The notes below the pieces were generated by a model. That model made no database searches. It was not told the DNA's origin and worked only from the letters and a program-made list of their open reading frames with translations. From the NCBI GenBank assembly GCA_041859095.1, contig JBHEKY010000001.1, forward strand, positions 1 through 32,518: a stretch of DNA of 32,518 nt. Direction: 5' to 3'. Position numbers and translations under genes: made by a program. Position 1 is the stretch's first letter, and each line of letters opens with the position of its first letter. The DNA is from UBA1422 sp041859095 (lineage in GTDB: Bacteria > Bacillota > Clostridia > Peptostreptococcales > Anaerovoracaceae). Shown in pieces: positions 6,852 through 13,991 of the stretch.

Positions 6852-9079
6852 TCAGCATCCTCGCATGACATCTCAAAACGATCTGCATTCATTACCTTGT
6901 TCCAGGCAGCCACAAAATCAGAGTTGAACTTGGTCTTAGCATCTTGACCGGCATAGACTTCCGAAATAGCCCGGAGCTGCGCGTTGGATCCAAAGATCAG
7001 ATCCACTCTTGTACCCGTCCACCTCAGCTCACCGGTTTTTCTGTCACGCCCCTCGAAAACCTCTGGTTTGTCGTTGGCAGTTTTGTCTTCCGATTTACCC
7101 ACCGGGTTCCAGGCAGTGTTCATGTCAAGCAAATTCACAAAGAAATCATTGGTCAGCGTTTCGGGATGCTTTGTAAAAACACCGTGGGGGGATTGGCCAT
7201 AGTTGGTATTCAGCACTCGTAAACCACCCAGTAGAACCGTCATCTCAGGCGCTGTCAATGTCAATAATTGAGCACGGTCAATGAGCATTTCTTCTGCAGT
7301 GGCATCATATTTGGATTTCTGGTAATTTCGAAAGCCGTCTGCTTTTGGTTCCAGTACAGTAAACGAAACCGCATCCGTCATTTCCTGTGTTGCGTCGGTT
7401 CGTCCCGGCATAAAGGGTACGGTCAACTGTTCTCCGGCATTGGAAGCAGCCTTTTCGATTGCCCCACAGCCGCCCAGCACGATCAAATCTGCAAGGGATA
7501 CTTTTTTATTCCCTGTTTGCTGATGATTGAATTCTTGCTGAACTTTTGTTAGTGTCTGCAAGACCTTCCCAAGGATTTCCGGTTGATTGACCTCCCAGCT
7601 TTTCTGTGGCTCCAGGCATATTCTAGCTCCATTTGCACCACCACGCTTGTCTGAACCACGGAAGGTGGATGCCGATGCCCAGGCAGTTCCAACCAGTTGT
7701 GAAATTGTCAAGCCAGAATCCAGGACTTTCGCTTTCAGTTCTTTGATATCATTTTCGTCAATCAAATCATAATCCAAAGCAGGCAACGGATCTTGCCAAA
7801 TCAGATTTTCTGCTGGCACTTCCGGTCCTAGGTATCGAGCCTTGGGTCCCATGTCTCTATGAGTCAATTTAAACCAGGCACGTGCGAATGCATCGGCGAA
7901 TTCTTCCGGATGATCCCGGTATCTCTTTGCGATGGGTCCATAAATCGGATCCATGCGGAGAGATAAATCAGCTGTAGTCATCATCGGAGCATGACGCTTG
8001 TTCGGATCATGGGCATCTTCGACGGTTGAAGCCGCAGCGGGATCCGTGGGAATCCACTGGAATGCTCCTGCCGGGCTTTTTACAAGGTCCCAGTCATATT
8101 GAAACAAAGTGTTCAAGTAACCCATGTCCCACTTGGTGGGTCGAGGTTTCCAGGCACCTTCAATGCCGCTGCTTATGGTGTCGCCCCCTTTTCCGGCGCC
8201 AAAACTGCTCTTCCATCCAAGCCCCTGCTCTTCCAGACCGGCTCCTTCCGGTTCAGGTCCCACATGGTCTGCCGGGCCTGCCCCATGGCACTTCCCGAAA
8301 GTATGTCCCCCTGCGACCAGGGCTACGGTTTCTTCATCATTCATAGCCATCCTAGCGAAGGTTTCTCGGACATCAAGACCGGAGCCCACCGCAGTTGGTT
8401 GACCGTTGGGTCCTTGCGGGTTCACATAAATCAATCCCATCTGTACTGCAGCCAGCGGATTTTCTAGCTTTCGGTCTTCCGAGTAGCGCTTGTCACCCAA
8501 CCATTCACTTTCAGTTCCCCAATATACGTCTTCTTGTGGTTCCCAAACATCTTCTCGGCCACCGCCAAATCCAAAGGTCTTAAACCCCATGGACTCCAGC
8601 GCGCAATTCCCGGCCAAGATCATCAAGTCAGCCCATGAGATTTGTTTTCCGTACTTCTGCTTGATAGGCCACAGTAAACGACGTGCCTTGTCCAGGTTCA
8701 CATTATCAGGCCAACTGTTCAAAGGCGCAAATCGTTGGGTTCCATCGCTGGCACCACCTCGGCCATCCCCCATCCGATAGGTTCCCGCACTATGCCAGGC
8801 CATTCGGATAAAAAGTGGTCCATAGTGCCCATAATCCGCAGGCCACCACTCCTGTGAATCCGTCATCAAAGCATACAAGTCAGTTTTGAGCGCATCATAA
8901 TCCAACTTTGAAAACTCTTCAGCATAATTGAAATCCGGACCCATGGGGTTGCTCAACGGTGCATTTTGGTGAAGCATTTTTAGGTTTAGCTGATTGGGCC
9001 ACCAGTCTTTGTTTGATGTGCCGCCACCTGCAACGGCTTTACTTGTGTGTCCAGTAACCGGACATTTTCTTTCTTCCAT
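6848..9079 (-). CDS. katG: Catalase-peroxidase KatG
   Basis: 743 aa from the ATG at 9077-9079, which has AGGAGG eight bases upstream; a longer frame to 9166 has no such site. Both family halves are complete. Distal haem pocket R92, W95 and H96 lie in RMAWHSAGTYR. The proximal haem ligand is H259 in AGGHTFGKCHG. W95, Y218 (GLIYVNPQG) and M244 (ARMAMND) form the Met-Tyr-Trp adduct needed for catalase activity. It breaks down hydrogen peroxide and also works as a peroxidase. It follows perR by 40 bases and is coupled to the DUF454 gene. Its presence in a likely anaerobe implies strong peroxide exposure; lateral transfer of katG is common, but composition here does not stand out by eye. Confidence 0.97.
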   Translation of the reverse strand: MEERKCPVTGHTSKAVAGGGTSNKDWWPNQLNLKMLHQNAPLSNPMGPDFNYAEEFSKLDYDALKTDLYALMTDSQEWWPADYGHYGPLFIRMAWHSAGTYRMGDGRGGASDGTQRFAPLNSWPDNVNLDKARRLLWPIKQKYGKQISWADLMILAGNCALESMGFKTFGFGGGREDVWEPQEDVYWGTESEWLGDKRYSEDRKLENPLAAVQMGLIYVNPQGPNGQPTAVGSGLDVRETFARMAMNDEETVALVAGGHTFGKCHGAGPADHVGPEPEGAGLEEQGLGWKSSFGAGKGGDTISSGIEGAWKPRPTKWDMGYLNTLFQYDWDLVKSPAGAFQWIPTDPAAASTVEDAHDPNKRHAPMMTTADLSLRMDPIYGPIAKRYRDHPEEFADAFARAWFKLTHRDMGPKARYLGPEVPAENLIWQDPLPALDYDLIDENDIKELKAKVLDSGLTISQLVGTAWASASTFRGSDKRGGANGARICLEPQKSWEVNQPEILGKVLQTLTKVQQEFNHQQTGNKKVSLADLIVLGGCGAIEKAASNAGEQLTVPFMPGRTDATQEMTDAVSFTVLEPKADGFRNYQKSKYDATAEEMLIDRAQLLTLTAPEMTVLLGGLRVLNTNYGQSPHGVFTKHPETLTNDFFVNLLDMNTAWNPVGKSEDKTANDKPEVFEGRDRKTGELRWTGTRVDLIFGSNAQLRAISEVYAGQDAKTKFNSDFVAAWNKVMNADRFEMSCEDAE

Positions 9080-9119
9080 CTTCATATCCTCCTTTGCTTG
9101 GTTTATATTTCTGTTCCTC

Positions 9120-9530
9120 CTAAAGGCATTTAGGACAAATGCCTTTGAAATAGACGTTTTTATCACTGACCTTGAATTTTGCCAGTTCTTCGCTTGTCAA
9201 TTTATCAAAATCAACTGAGAAATTATATATCGTACCACAGGATTCACATTTAAAATGCCCATGGTGATTCACTTCTATATCGTATCTGGTCTCATTGTCC
9301 TCTATGGTGAGTACCCGAACCAAGCCTGCTTCTTCCAAAATTCGCAGTGTGTTGTACACCGTAGTCTTAGATAGCGTGGGCATTTCTTTGTGAATCTCCT
9401 TGAATATCTGGTCCACTGTGGGATGCGTTCGATTCTGATTCAGGTATTCCAAAACCCTCAACCTTTGATGTGAAAGCTGAATATTTTTTCTCTTTAATGC
9501 TTCTTGAAATTCTAGAGTTGATGATTTCAT
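9120..9530 (-). CDS. perR: PerR-type Fur family peroxide regulator
   Basis: 136 aa. The winged helix holds HPTVDQIFKEI and LSKTTVYNTLRIL. The metal site follows in RYDIEVNHHGHFKCESCG with the histidines and acidic residues of PerR, and the structural zinc site is CESC plus C-terminal CPKC. PerR represses peroxide genes when loaded with iron or manganese and is inactivated by metal-catalysed oxidation of its histidines. It heads the operon with katG and the rubrerythrin group, and a perfect PerR-type 7-1-7 box lies at its promoter, so it should regulate itself and the whole operon. Fur or Zur identity is less likely given katG next to it and the box sequence. A GGGGGTGA ribosome site precedes the ATG. 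Confidence 0.9.
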   Translation of the reverse strand: MKSSTLEFQEALKRKNIQLSHQRLRVLEYLNQNRTHPTVDQIFKEIHKEMPTLSKTTVYNTLRILEEAGLVRVLTIEDNETRYDIEVNHHGHFKCESCGTIYNFSVDFDKLTSEELAKFKVSDKNVYFKGICPKCL

Positions 9531-9583
9531 GGGTTCACCCCCGTATCATGGTACAATTGTCAGAATTTGTAACCACATCAATT

Positions 9584-9598
9584 TTGTAATAATTACAA
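9584..9598. promoter_or_regulatory. PerR box (operator of the perR-katG operon)
   Basis: TTGTAATAATTACAA is a perfect 7-1-7 inverted repeat close to the PerR consensus TTATAATNATTATAA. It begins 2 bases downstream of the -10 element and covers the expected transcription start, an ideal repressor position. Confidence 0.85.
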
Positions 9599-9600
9599 TT

Positions 9601-9629
9601 ATTTTACATCATTCGCATTCATAACTCAA
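9601..9629 (-). promoter_or_regulatory. Promoter of the perR-katG operon
   Basis: Read on minus: TTGAGT (9624-9629), 17 bases, TAAAAT (9601-9606). The PerR box directly follows. The remainder of the 9531-9827 gap up to the terminator at 9745 shows no convincing gene or RNA structure. Confidence 0.65.
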
Positions 9630-9744
9630 TGTTTTTTTTCGCATTCTCGTTCAGTGGTGATTGGAAAACCCGTGGTGCTCTTTACAATCTGATGCAGCCA
9701 ACACTTCCGGATTAGCTGGCACGTTCCAAAACTTGTAACAAAAG

Positions 9745-9782
9745 AAAACCCCTTGAGATTTTCATCTCAGTGGGTTTTTTTA
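9745..9782. terminator. Bidirectional terminator after the pilin-LRR gene
   Basis: AACCCCTTGAGAT and its near-complement, with a four-base loop, are flanked by A-rich and T7 sequence. On minus it lies about 45 bases past the stop of the pilin-LRR gene; it would also stop plus-strand transcripts. Confidence 0.8.
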
Positions 9783-9827
9783 CTGTGTTTTCATGAACTG
9801 GTATTACACACCTTTGCTCGTGGCTTG

Positions 9828-10505
9828 TTATTGTTTGACCCAATTACCATTGATATAGACATAGGTCCCTGCACCACCCGAAGCGTACGCCGACTTGAAA
9901 CCTTCAGTATTGTTGGAAAAAACCTTTTCACCAATGCTTCCAACGTTGGCTCCAATGGTAACTCGAGTAATGTTGTTGCCGTCAAAGGCCTTTTGTTCAA
10001 TGGTTGTCATGCTGGATGGTAAAGTGATTTCAGTTAAGTTATTATCTTTAAAGGCCCAAAGATCAATTCTCTGCAACCCTTCTGGTAAGACAATTGTTTT
10101 TAGCTCATTGTCCTGGAAAGCCCTGGCGTGAATTCGTACCAGCCCACTACCAGCATCAAAAATAACCTCTGACAGGCTTTTCCCTTTGAACACATCCTGA
10201 TAGATTTCTTTGAGCGCAAATCCATTTAGGCTACTGGGGATTCTGATGTCTGTCTCTTTGCCGGTATAAGGGCCTTTCAGCCTTCCGTCAGCGGATAAAA
10301 TGTATACACCGTCTTCTGTAGTGATTACGTATGAGCCGTCTTCTAACTGCTCCGTTCCAAGTATATTAGAAAACGCGTCATACTTGTCACTAAGTCCACC
10401 TGACAAAATCCCAAGAGAAGAAACTGAGACGATGGCTACCAAGCTGATAATCAATCCATATTCTACTAGACCCTGCCCCTCTTCTTTTGCGAAATATTTC
10501 TTCAT
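9828..10505 (-). CDS. Flp-type (type IVb) prepilin N-terminus fused to BspA-like leucine-rich repeat domain
   Basis: 225 aa. The start is ATG 10503-10505 with GGAGGG eight bases upstream; a GTG five codons earlier is less likely. The N-terminus MKKYFAKEEGQGLVEYGLI followed by about 18 hydrophobic residues is a Flp/Fap prepilin: a prepilin peptidase would cut after G10, leaving Q11 and placing Glu and Tyr at mature positions 5 and 6. Residues about 60-100 are a small linker domain. From about 95 to 205 there are BspA-type LRR_5 repeats (ALKEIYQDVFKGKSLSEVIF, LVRIHARAFQDNELKTIVLP, LQRIDLWAFKDNNLTEITLP, MTTIEQKAFDGNNITRVTIG). The product should be assembled by a Tad/Flp secretion system (not in this window) and display an adhesin-like LRR. 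A c-di-GMP-I riboswitch precedes it. Confidence 0.88.
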   Translation of the reverse strand: MKKYFAKEEGQGLVEYGLIISLVAIVSVSSLGILSGGLSDKYDAFSNILGTEQLEDGSYVITTEDGVYILSADGRLKGPYTGKETDIRIPSSLNGFALKEIYQDVFKGKSLSEVIFDAGSGLVRIHARAFQDNELKTIVLPEGLQRIDLWAFKDNNLTEITLPSSMTTIEQKAFDGNNITRVTIGANVGSIGEKVFSNNTEGFKSAYASGGAGTYVYINGNWVKQ

Positions 10506-10556
10506 TCTCCGACCCTCCACATATCCAGCGCTTTCTTTATTGTTTCTATATTAAAT

Positions 10557-10587
10557 AAAAAAGCAGCTGTCCGTGTCCACAGTTGCC
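10557..10587 (-). terminator. Riboswitch-associated intrinsic terminator
   Basis: On minus, GGCAACTGT and ACAGCTGC form an 8-bp stem with one mismatch, followed by TTTTTTATTT. It sits between the c-di-GMP aptamer and the pilin-LRR start. Its 5' arm (GGCAAC, 10582-10587) is complementary to the 3' strand of aptamer stem P1 (GTTGCC, 10619-10624; 8 pairs including one wobble), so the two folds exclude each other. Confidence 0.8.
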
Positions 10588-10614
10588 GTTTATTTTCCAG
10601 TCCATGCATGGTGG

Positions 10615-10691
10615 ATTGGGCAACCGGCTGTCGTTCCCGAAGGATTAGACCCTGTGGCTTTGCGTCCATACTTTTCAGTATGTTTGCCAAT
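10615..10691 (-). promoter_or_regulatory. Cyclic di-GMP-I (GEMM-I) riboswitch aptamer
   Basis: On minus the leader shows the class hallmarks: closing stem P1 (ATTGGCAA with TTGCCCAAT), hairpin CATACT-GAAA-AGTATG with a GNRA tetraloop, the conserved GGACGCAAAGCC junction (10656-10667), GGGTCTAA tetraloop-receptor-like sequence, a TCC-TTCG-GGA hairpin, and AGCCGGTTGCC at the 3' side. The aptamer is followed by an overlapping terminator and then the pilin-LRR gene. By base pairing, ligand binding holds the P1 3' strand and frees the terminator, predicting lower expression at high c-di-GMP; this logic is inferred. Confidence 0.88.
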
Positions 10692-10699
10692 GTATTTAT

Positions 10700-10717
10700 A
10701 TGCCAATATTTTGTCAC
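10700..10717 (-). promoter_or_regulatory. 18-bp element shared with the adhesin-operon upstream region
   Basis: On minus, GTGACAAAATATTGGCAT; 16 of 18 bases match the element at 28836-28853. It overlaps the -10 of the pilin-LRR promoter. It may be a regulator site; chance similarity is possible. Confidence 0.35.
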
Positions 10718-10736
10718 AGTTTCCACAATTTGTCAA
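10708..10736 (-). promoter_or_regulatory. Promoter of the pilin-LRR gene
   Basis: On minus: TTGACA (10731-10736), 17 bases, CAAAAT (10708-10713), starting right after the glutathione peroxidase stop codon. The transcript would begin about 10 bases before the riboswitch P1 stem. Confidence 0.6.
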
Positions 10737-11219
10737 TCACTTTTTTGGAAGCAATATTTGGATTTCACTTTCGAAACTCAGTGGCGTTTTTGTAGGCGCA
10801 AAACGTTTTATAACATTTCCATCAGCATCAATCAGGAATTTTGTGAAATTCCATTTGACTTTTTTGCCAAACATCGACTTAGTTTCTTCTGACAAAAACT
10901 CAAATAGTGGGTGTGCTCCGACCCCGTTGACCTGAATTTTTTGGAACATAGGAAAAGTGACTCCATAATTCAGTTGGCAGAATTCCACGATTTCTTCATT
11001 GCTGCCGGGATCCTGGTTCGCAAATTGATTGGAAGGAAATCCTAAAATAACAAGACCTTGATCCTTATATTTCTCATAAAGTGTTTCTAATTCCTTAAAC
11101 TGGGGGGTGAACCCGCATTTGCTGGCGGTATTTACAACCAAAACCACCTTCCCTTTGAAGGTTTCCATTCCAATCTCTTGGCCAGCCATGGTGTTTGCTT
11201 TGAAATCATAAAAATTCAT
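10737..11219 (-). CDS. Glutathione peroxidase family protein (Cys type)
   Basis: 160 aa, normal family length. The peroxidatic residue is C35 in NTASKCGFTPQF (cysteine, not selenocysteine); other active-site parts are FPSNQFANQDPGS (Gln) and VKWNFTKFLID (Trp, Asn). A second cysteine in EFCQLNYGVTFP matches the place of the resolving cysteine region, so it is likely thioredoxin-dependent and reduces hydroperoxides, as most bacterial Cys homologues do. It has its own promoter and an AAGGTGAT site. It belongs functionally with the peroxide operon next door but is separated from it by the pilin-LRR gene. Confidence 0.93.
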   Translation of the reverse strand: MNFYDFKANTMAGQEIGMETFKGKVVLVVNTASKCGFTPQFKELETLYEKYKDQGLVILGFPSNQFANQDPGSNEEIVEFCQLNYGVTFPMFQKIQVNGVGAHPLFEFLSEETKSMFGKKVKWNFTKFLIDADGNVIKRFAPTKTPLSFESEIQILLPKK

Positions 11220-11237
11220 ATAATCACCTTTTTCTTT

Positions 11238-11265
11238 TTTATAACCTTAGCCAATGAAGTGTCAA
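11238..11265 (-). promoter_or_regulatory. Promoter of the glutathione peroxidase gene
   Basis: On minus: TTGACA (11260-11265), 16 bases, TATAAA (11238-11243), about 20 bases before the start codon. No PerR-type box is evident here. Confidence 0.6.
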
Positions 11266-11317
11266 AAGCCTCAAGCTTTAATGACTATACCCCATTCAAA
11301 GGTCTTGAAGCATCCGC

Positions 11318-11346
11318 TTGACATTTGCAACGATTCCCCATAAAAT
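11318..11346 (+). promoter_or_regulatory. Promoter of the CDGSH gene
   Basis: TTGACA (11318-11323), 17 bases, TAAAAT (11341-11346), a near-consensus sigma-A promoter about 75 bases before the ATG. Confidence 0.7.
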
Positions 11347-11422
11347 CATCATATTGTATATATGTGATACATGCCATGTGGGTCATATTTGGCAGTCATG
11401 GTTTTTTAAAGGAGATACAAAG

Positions 11423-11692
11423 ATGGAAAAAATACATCACAAACCCAATATGCCTATTTCTGTAGATTTGAAAAAGGGTGAAACCTATCATTGGTGCACC
11501 TGCGGAAAAACCGCAGATAAACCGTTTTGCGATCAGTCTCACGTTGGAACGGAGTTTGAGCCACTGGAGTTCACTGTTGAAAGAGACCGGACTGCCTTTC
11601 TTTGCTCATGCCGAAAAACCAAAAACCCACCATACTGTGACAGCTCACACGAAGGCGATCATGCCTATATCATGAGTGAGTTGGTGAAATAG
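11423..11692 (+). CDS. Double CDGSH iron-sulfur domain protein
   Basis: 89 aa from the ATG at 11423 with an AAAGGAG site 10 bases upstream; the frame is open further upstream, but that part overlaps the promoter. It has two CDGSH-type 2Fe-2S motifs in tandem: CTCGKTADKPFCDQSH and CSCRKTKNPPYCDSSH, each with the three-cysteine, one-histidine ligand set. The usual Gly of CDGSH is Gln in the first and Ser in the second. Such small proteins carry redox-labile 2Fe-2S clusters and are linked to iron, cluster transfer or redox sensing. It is one of only two plus-strand genes here, has its own promoter and ends at a hairpin terminator. Confidence 0.92.
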   Translation: MEKIHHKPNMPISVDLKKGETYHWCTCGKTADKPFCDQSHVGTEFEPLEFTVERDRTAFLCSCRKTKNPPYCDSSHEGDHAYIMSELVK

Positions 11693-11723
11693 AAACGTAA
11701 TCTTCGGTTTTATATTCATAATA

Positions 11724-11769
11724 AAGAGCTTTCTTCCCTGTATTTTTTTTGGGTTGCAAGCTCTTTTTT
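11724..11769. terminator. Terminator between the CDGSH gene and dapL
   Basis: AAGAGCTT (11724-11731) pairs with AAGCTCTT (11758-11765) around a loop with T8 inside, followed by TTTT on plus; the minus strand is also T-rich after the stem. It serves the two convergent genes. Confidence 0.7.
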
Positions 11770-11770
11770 A

Positions 11771-12952
11771 TTAGAGAAATATTTTTCGGATCCGATCCAT
11801 AGCCTCTATGGTCTGTTCCCTGTTTCCGAAAGCCGTGAGTCGAAAGAACCCCTCTCCATTGATGCCGAATCCAACACCCGGAGTTCCAACCAGCCAGGCT
11901 TTTTCCAATAGGAAGTCAAAGAATTCCCAAGATGTCATTTTTTCAGGTGTCTTCAGCCAAATGTAAGGCGAATTTTTTCCGCCGGTATACCATATCCCCA
12001 ATTCATCCAGCCCTTTGGAAATAATAGCCGCATTCTCCCGGTAATATGCCAGGTTTTGTTGTATTTCAGCTTGCCCCTCTGCTGTGAAAATAGCTGCCCC
12101 CGCTCGTTGCGTGATATAAGGCGCACCATTGAATTTGGTGGACTGTCGACGCATCCAAAGCTTGTTCAGGCTGTATCCATTCCGAGTTAACTCTTGAGGA
12201 ACGATGGTGTACCCCAGACGTGTTCCCGTAAATCCAGCTGTCTTGGAGAATGAGTTGAATTCAATGGCACAGTCTCTGGCGCCCGGGATTTCATAGATGC
12301 TTCGTGGCAAGTCCGAATCCGTGATAAAGGCCTCATAGGCGGCATCAAACAAGATTATCGCATCCAGTTCCAGCGCAAAATTTACCCATTTTGTCAGATC
12401 TGCTTTCGAGTACACCGCGCCAGTAGGATTATTAGGGGAGCATAGGTAAATAATATCCGCCCGTTGATCATCCTGTGGAAGAGGTAGAAATCTGTTATCC
12501 ATATTTGCATCAATGTAGGCAGCTTCCCTACCCACCATGGTGTTAGTATCCAAATAAACAGGGTACACCGGATTTGGCAGTAGCACTTTATTCTCTAGTC
12601 CAAGAATATCTAGGATATTGGCAACATCGCACTTCGCACCATCGCTAACAAAGATTTCGGAAGGATCGATGAAAGTTCCGTGCTGCCCATAATATCCAGA
12701 CACCGCAACTCTAAGAAAATCATATCCCTGCTCGGGTCCATATCCTCGGAAAGTATCTGCATGAGCCATTTCTTCCACTGCATCATGAAGGCTCTTGATT
12801 ACCGATTTGGTTAGCGGCATTGTAACATCGCCGATACCCAATCTGATAACGGAAGCCTCCGGGTTAGCAGTCTTGAAATCAGTGACTTTTTTCGCAATGG
12901 TGGAAAACAAATAGTTTTCCTGTAAGTTTAAATAGTTTTCGTTAATTTTCAT
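11771..12952 (-). CDS. dapL: LL-diaminopimelate aminotransferase
   Basis: 393 aa. A fold-type I PLP aminotransferase of the DapL group: N-terminal YLFSTIAKKVTDF, LGIGDVTMPL, FRGYGPEQGYDFLR, CSPNNPTGAVYSK (171-183), and PLP lysine K237 in SFSKTAGFTGTRLGY. DapL converts tetrahydrodipicolinate directly to LL-diaminopimelate using glutamate, a one-step bypass of the acylated pathways used for lysine and peptidoglycan. It follows dapF by 36 bases in an evident operon; a pathway pair in this order strongly supports the call. The ribosome site is AGAAGG. No lysine riboswitch is visible. Confidence 0.95.
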   Translation of the reverse strand: MKINENYLNLQENYLFSTIAKKVTDFKTANPEASVIRLGIGDVTMPLTKSVIKSLHDAVEEMAHADTFRGYGPEQGYDFLRVAVSGYYGQHGTFIDPSEIFVSDGAKCDVANILDILGLENKVLLPNPVYPVYLDTNTMVGREAAYIDANMDNRFLPLPQDDQRADIIYLCSPNNPTGAVYSKADLTKWVNFALELDAIILFDAAYEAFITDSDLPRSIYEIPGARDCAIEFNSFSKTAGFTGTRLGYTIVPQELTRNGYSLNKLWMRRQSTKFNGAPYITQRAGAAIFTAEGQAEIQQNLAYYRENAAIISKGLDELGIWYTGGKNSPYIWLKTPEKMTSWEFFDFLLEKAWLVGTPGVGFGINGEGFFRLTAFGNREQTIEAMDRIRKIFL

Positions 12953-12988
12953 TGTAATTTCCTTCTACCTTTGTGAATTTGGTTTTTC

Positions 12989-13828
12989 TTAAACTTCGAC
13001 ATCCCCGGTAAACACTTCTACTGCCGCTCCCATCATATATACCGTTTCATTGGTGACGCAAATAGTCAATTCACCGCCAAGTAGGCGGACGGTCACATCG
13101 GTGTTTTCTGTACAATATCCATTCTGGATGGCTGCAACCACCGCGGCGCAAGCGCCCGTGCCACATGCTAGCGTTTCTCCGCTGCCCCGTTCCCAAACCC
13201 GCATCTCAAGAACTTCCGGACTGATTACCCGAACAAATTCTGTGTTGATTTGCTGGGGGAAAAATGGGTGCTTCTCAAAGCTAGGACCAATCTTTTGAAG
13301 GTCCAGATCAGCCACTTCCGAAAGAAAAACTACGCAGTGTGGATTGCCCATGGAGACGGTTGTGATTTCCCAGGGAATCCCCCCCACAAGCAGTGGGAAA
13401 TGAACTAGAAAATTGCTCTGTCCTTCAGAGATGACTATTTCTTCAGAGGTAAGGCCAGTTGCCTTTCCCATGTCCACTTTGGCTTGAATAAGCTTCCCAT
13501 CCTCGGCAAAAACTTGAATTTGCTTATTGCCACTTAGGGTTTCTACTCTAATCACTTCCTTCTTAACGATGCCTCGATCATAAACATATTTCGCGACGCA
13601 ACGAATTGCGTTTCCACACATCTTTCCTTCCGAGCCGTCCGCATTAAACATCCGCATTTTGACATCCGCCACGAGGGATGGACATATCAACACAATGCCA
13701 TCGCCACCGATTGAAACGTGTCGGTCGGATAGGCGGATACTAAGTTGTCCCGGATTCTCAATGCTTTCATCCAGACAATTGAAATAGATGTAGTCATTAC
13801 CAGCGCCGTGCATTTTCGTAAATCTCAT
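12989..13828 (-). CDS. dapF: Diaminopimelate epimerase
   Basis: 279 aa. The two catalytic cysteines are C71 in KMCGNAIRC and C222 in ETLACGTGACA, with the usual N-terminal TKMHGAGNDYI. It interconverts LL- and meso-diaminopimelate for lysine and cell-wall synthesis. First gene of the dapF-dapL operon, with its own promoter and an AAGGAGG site. Confidence 0.97.
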   Translation of the reverse strand: MRFTKMHGAGNDYIYFNCLDESIENPGQLSIRLSDRHVSIGGDGIVLICPSLVADVKMRMFNADGSEGKMCGNAIRCVAKYVYDRGIVKKEVIRVETLSGNKQIQVFAEDGKLIQAKVDMGKATGLTSEEIVISEGQSNFLVHFPLLVGGIPWEITTVSMGNPHCVVFLSEVADLDLQKIGPSFEKHPFFPQQINTEFVRVISPEVLEMRVWERGSGETLACGTGACAAVVAAIQNGYCTENTDVTVRLLGGELTICVTNETVYMMGAAVEVFTGDVEV

Positions 13829-13852
13829 CAGGTCCTCCTTGCGATTTGTGGT

Positions 13853-13881
13853 ATTTTACCTCATTACTGCGCTAAAATCAA
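13853..13881 (-). promoter_or_regulatory. Promoter of dapF-dapL
   Basis: On minus: TTGATT (13876-13881), 17 bases, TAAAAT (13853-13858), about 25 bases before the start codon. Confidence 0.6.
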
Positions 13882-13937
13882 GTTGTTTGTGGGATTACCA
13901 GGTGAATCATATGGTAATGTTCTATCCCTTTATAACA

Positions 13938-13968
13938 AAAGCCACAGAGATTTCTGTGGCTTTTTTGT
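13938..13968 (-). terminator. Terminator after the racemase gene
   Basis: AAAAGCCACAGA and its complement with a short loop and T6 on plus, T4 on minus. It is placed 24 bases past the stop of the racemase gene and likely ends the long minus-strand transcript from the trehalose/MttB region. Confidence 0.85.
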
Positions 13969-13991
13969 TGATACAGTTTAAACGAAAGCGA

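Noticed and set aside
9629..9715. 28-codon plus-strand frame (ends NLMQPTLPD) before a terminator
   Set aside because: No ribosome site; too short to judge; overlaps the perR promoter. Could be a remnant, but nothing supports a gene.
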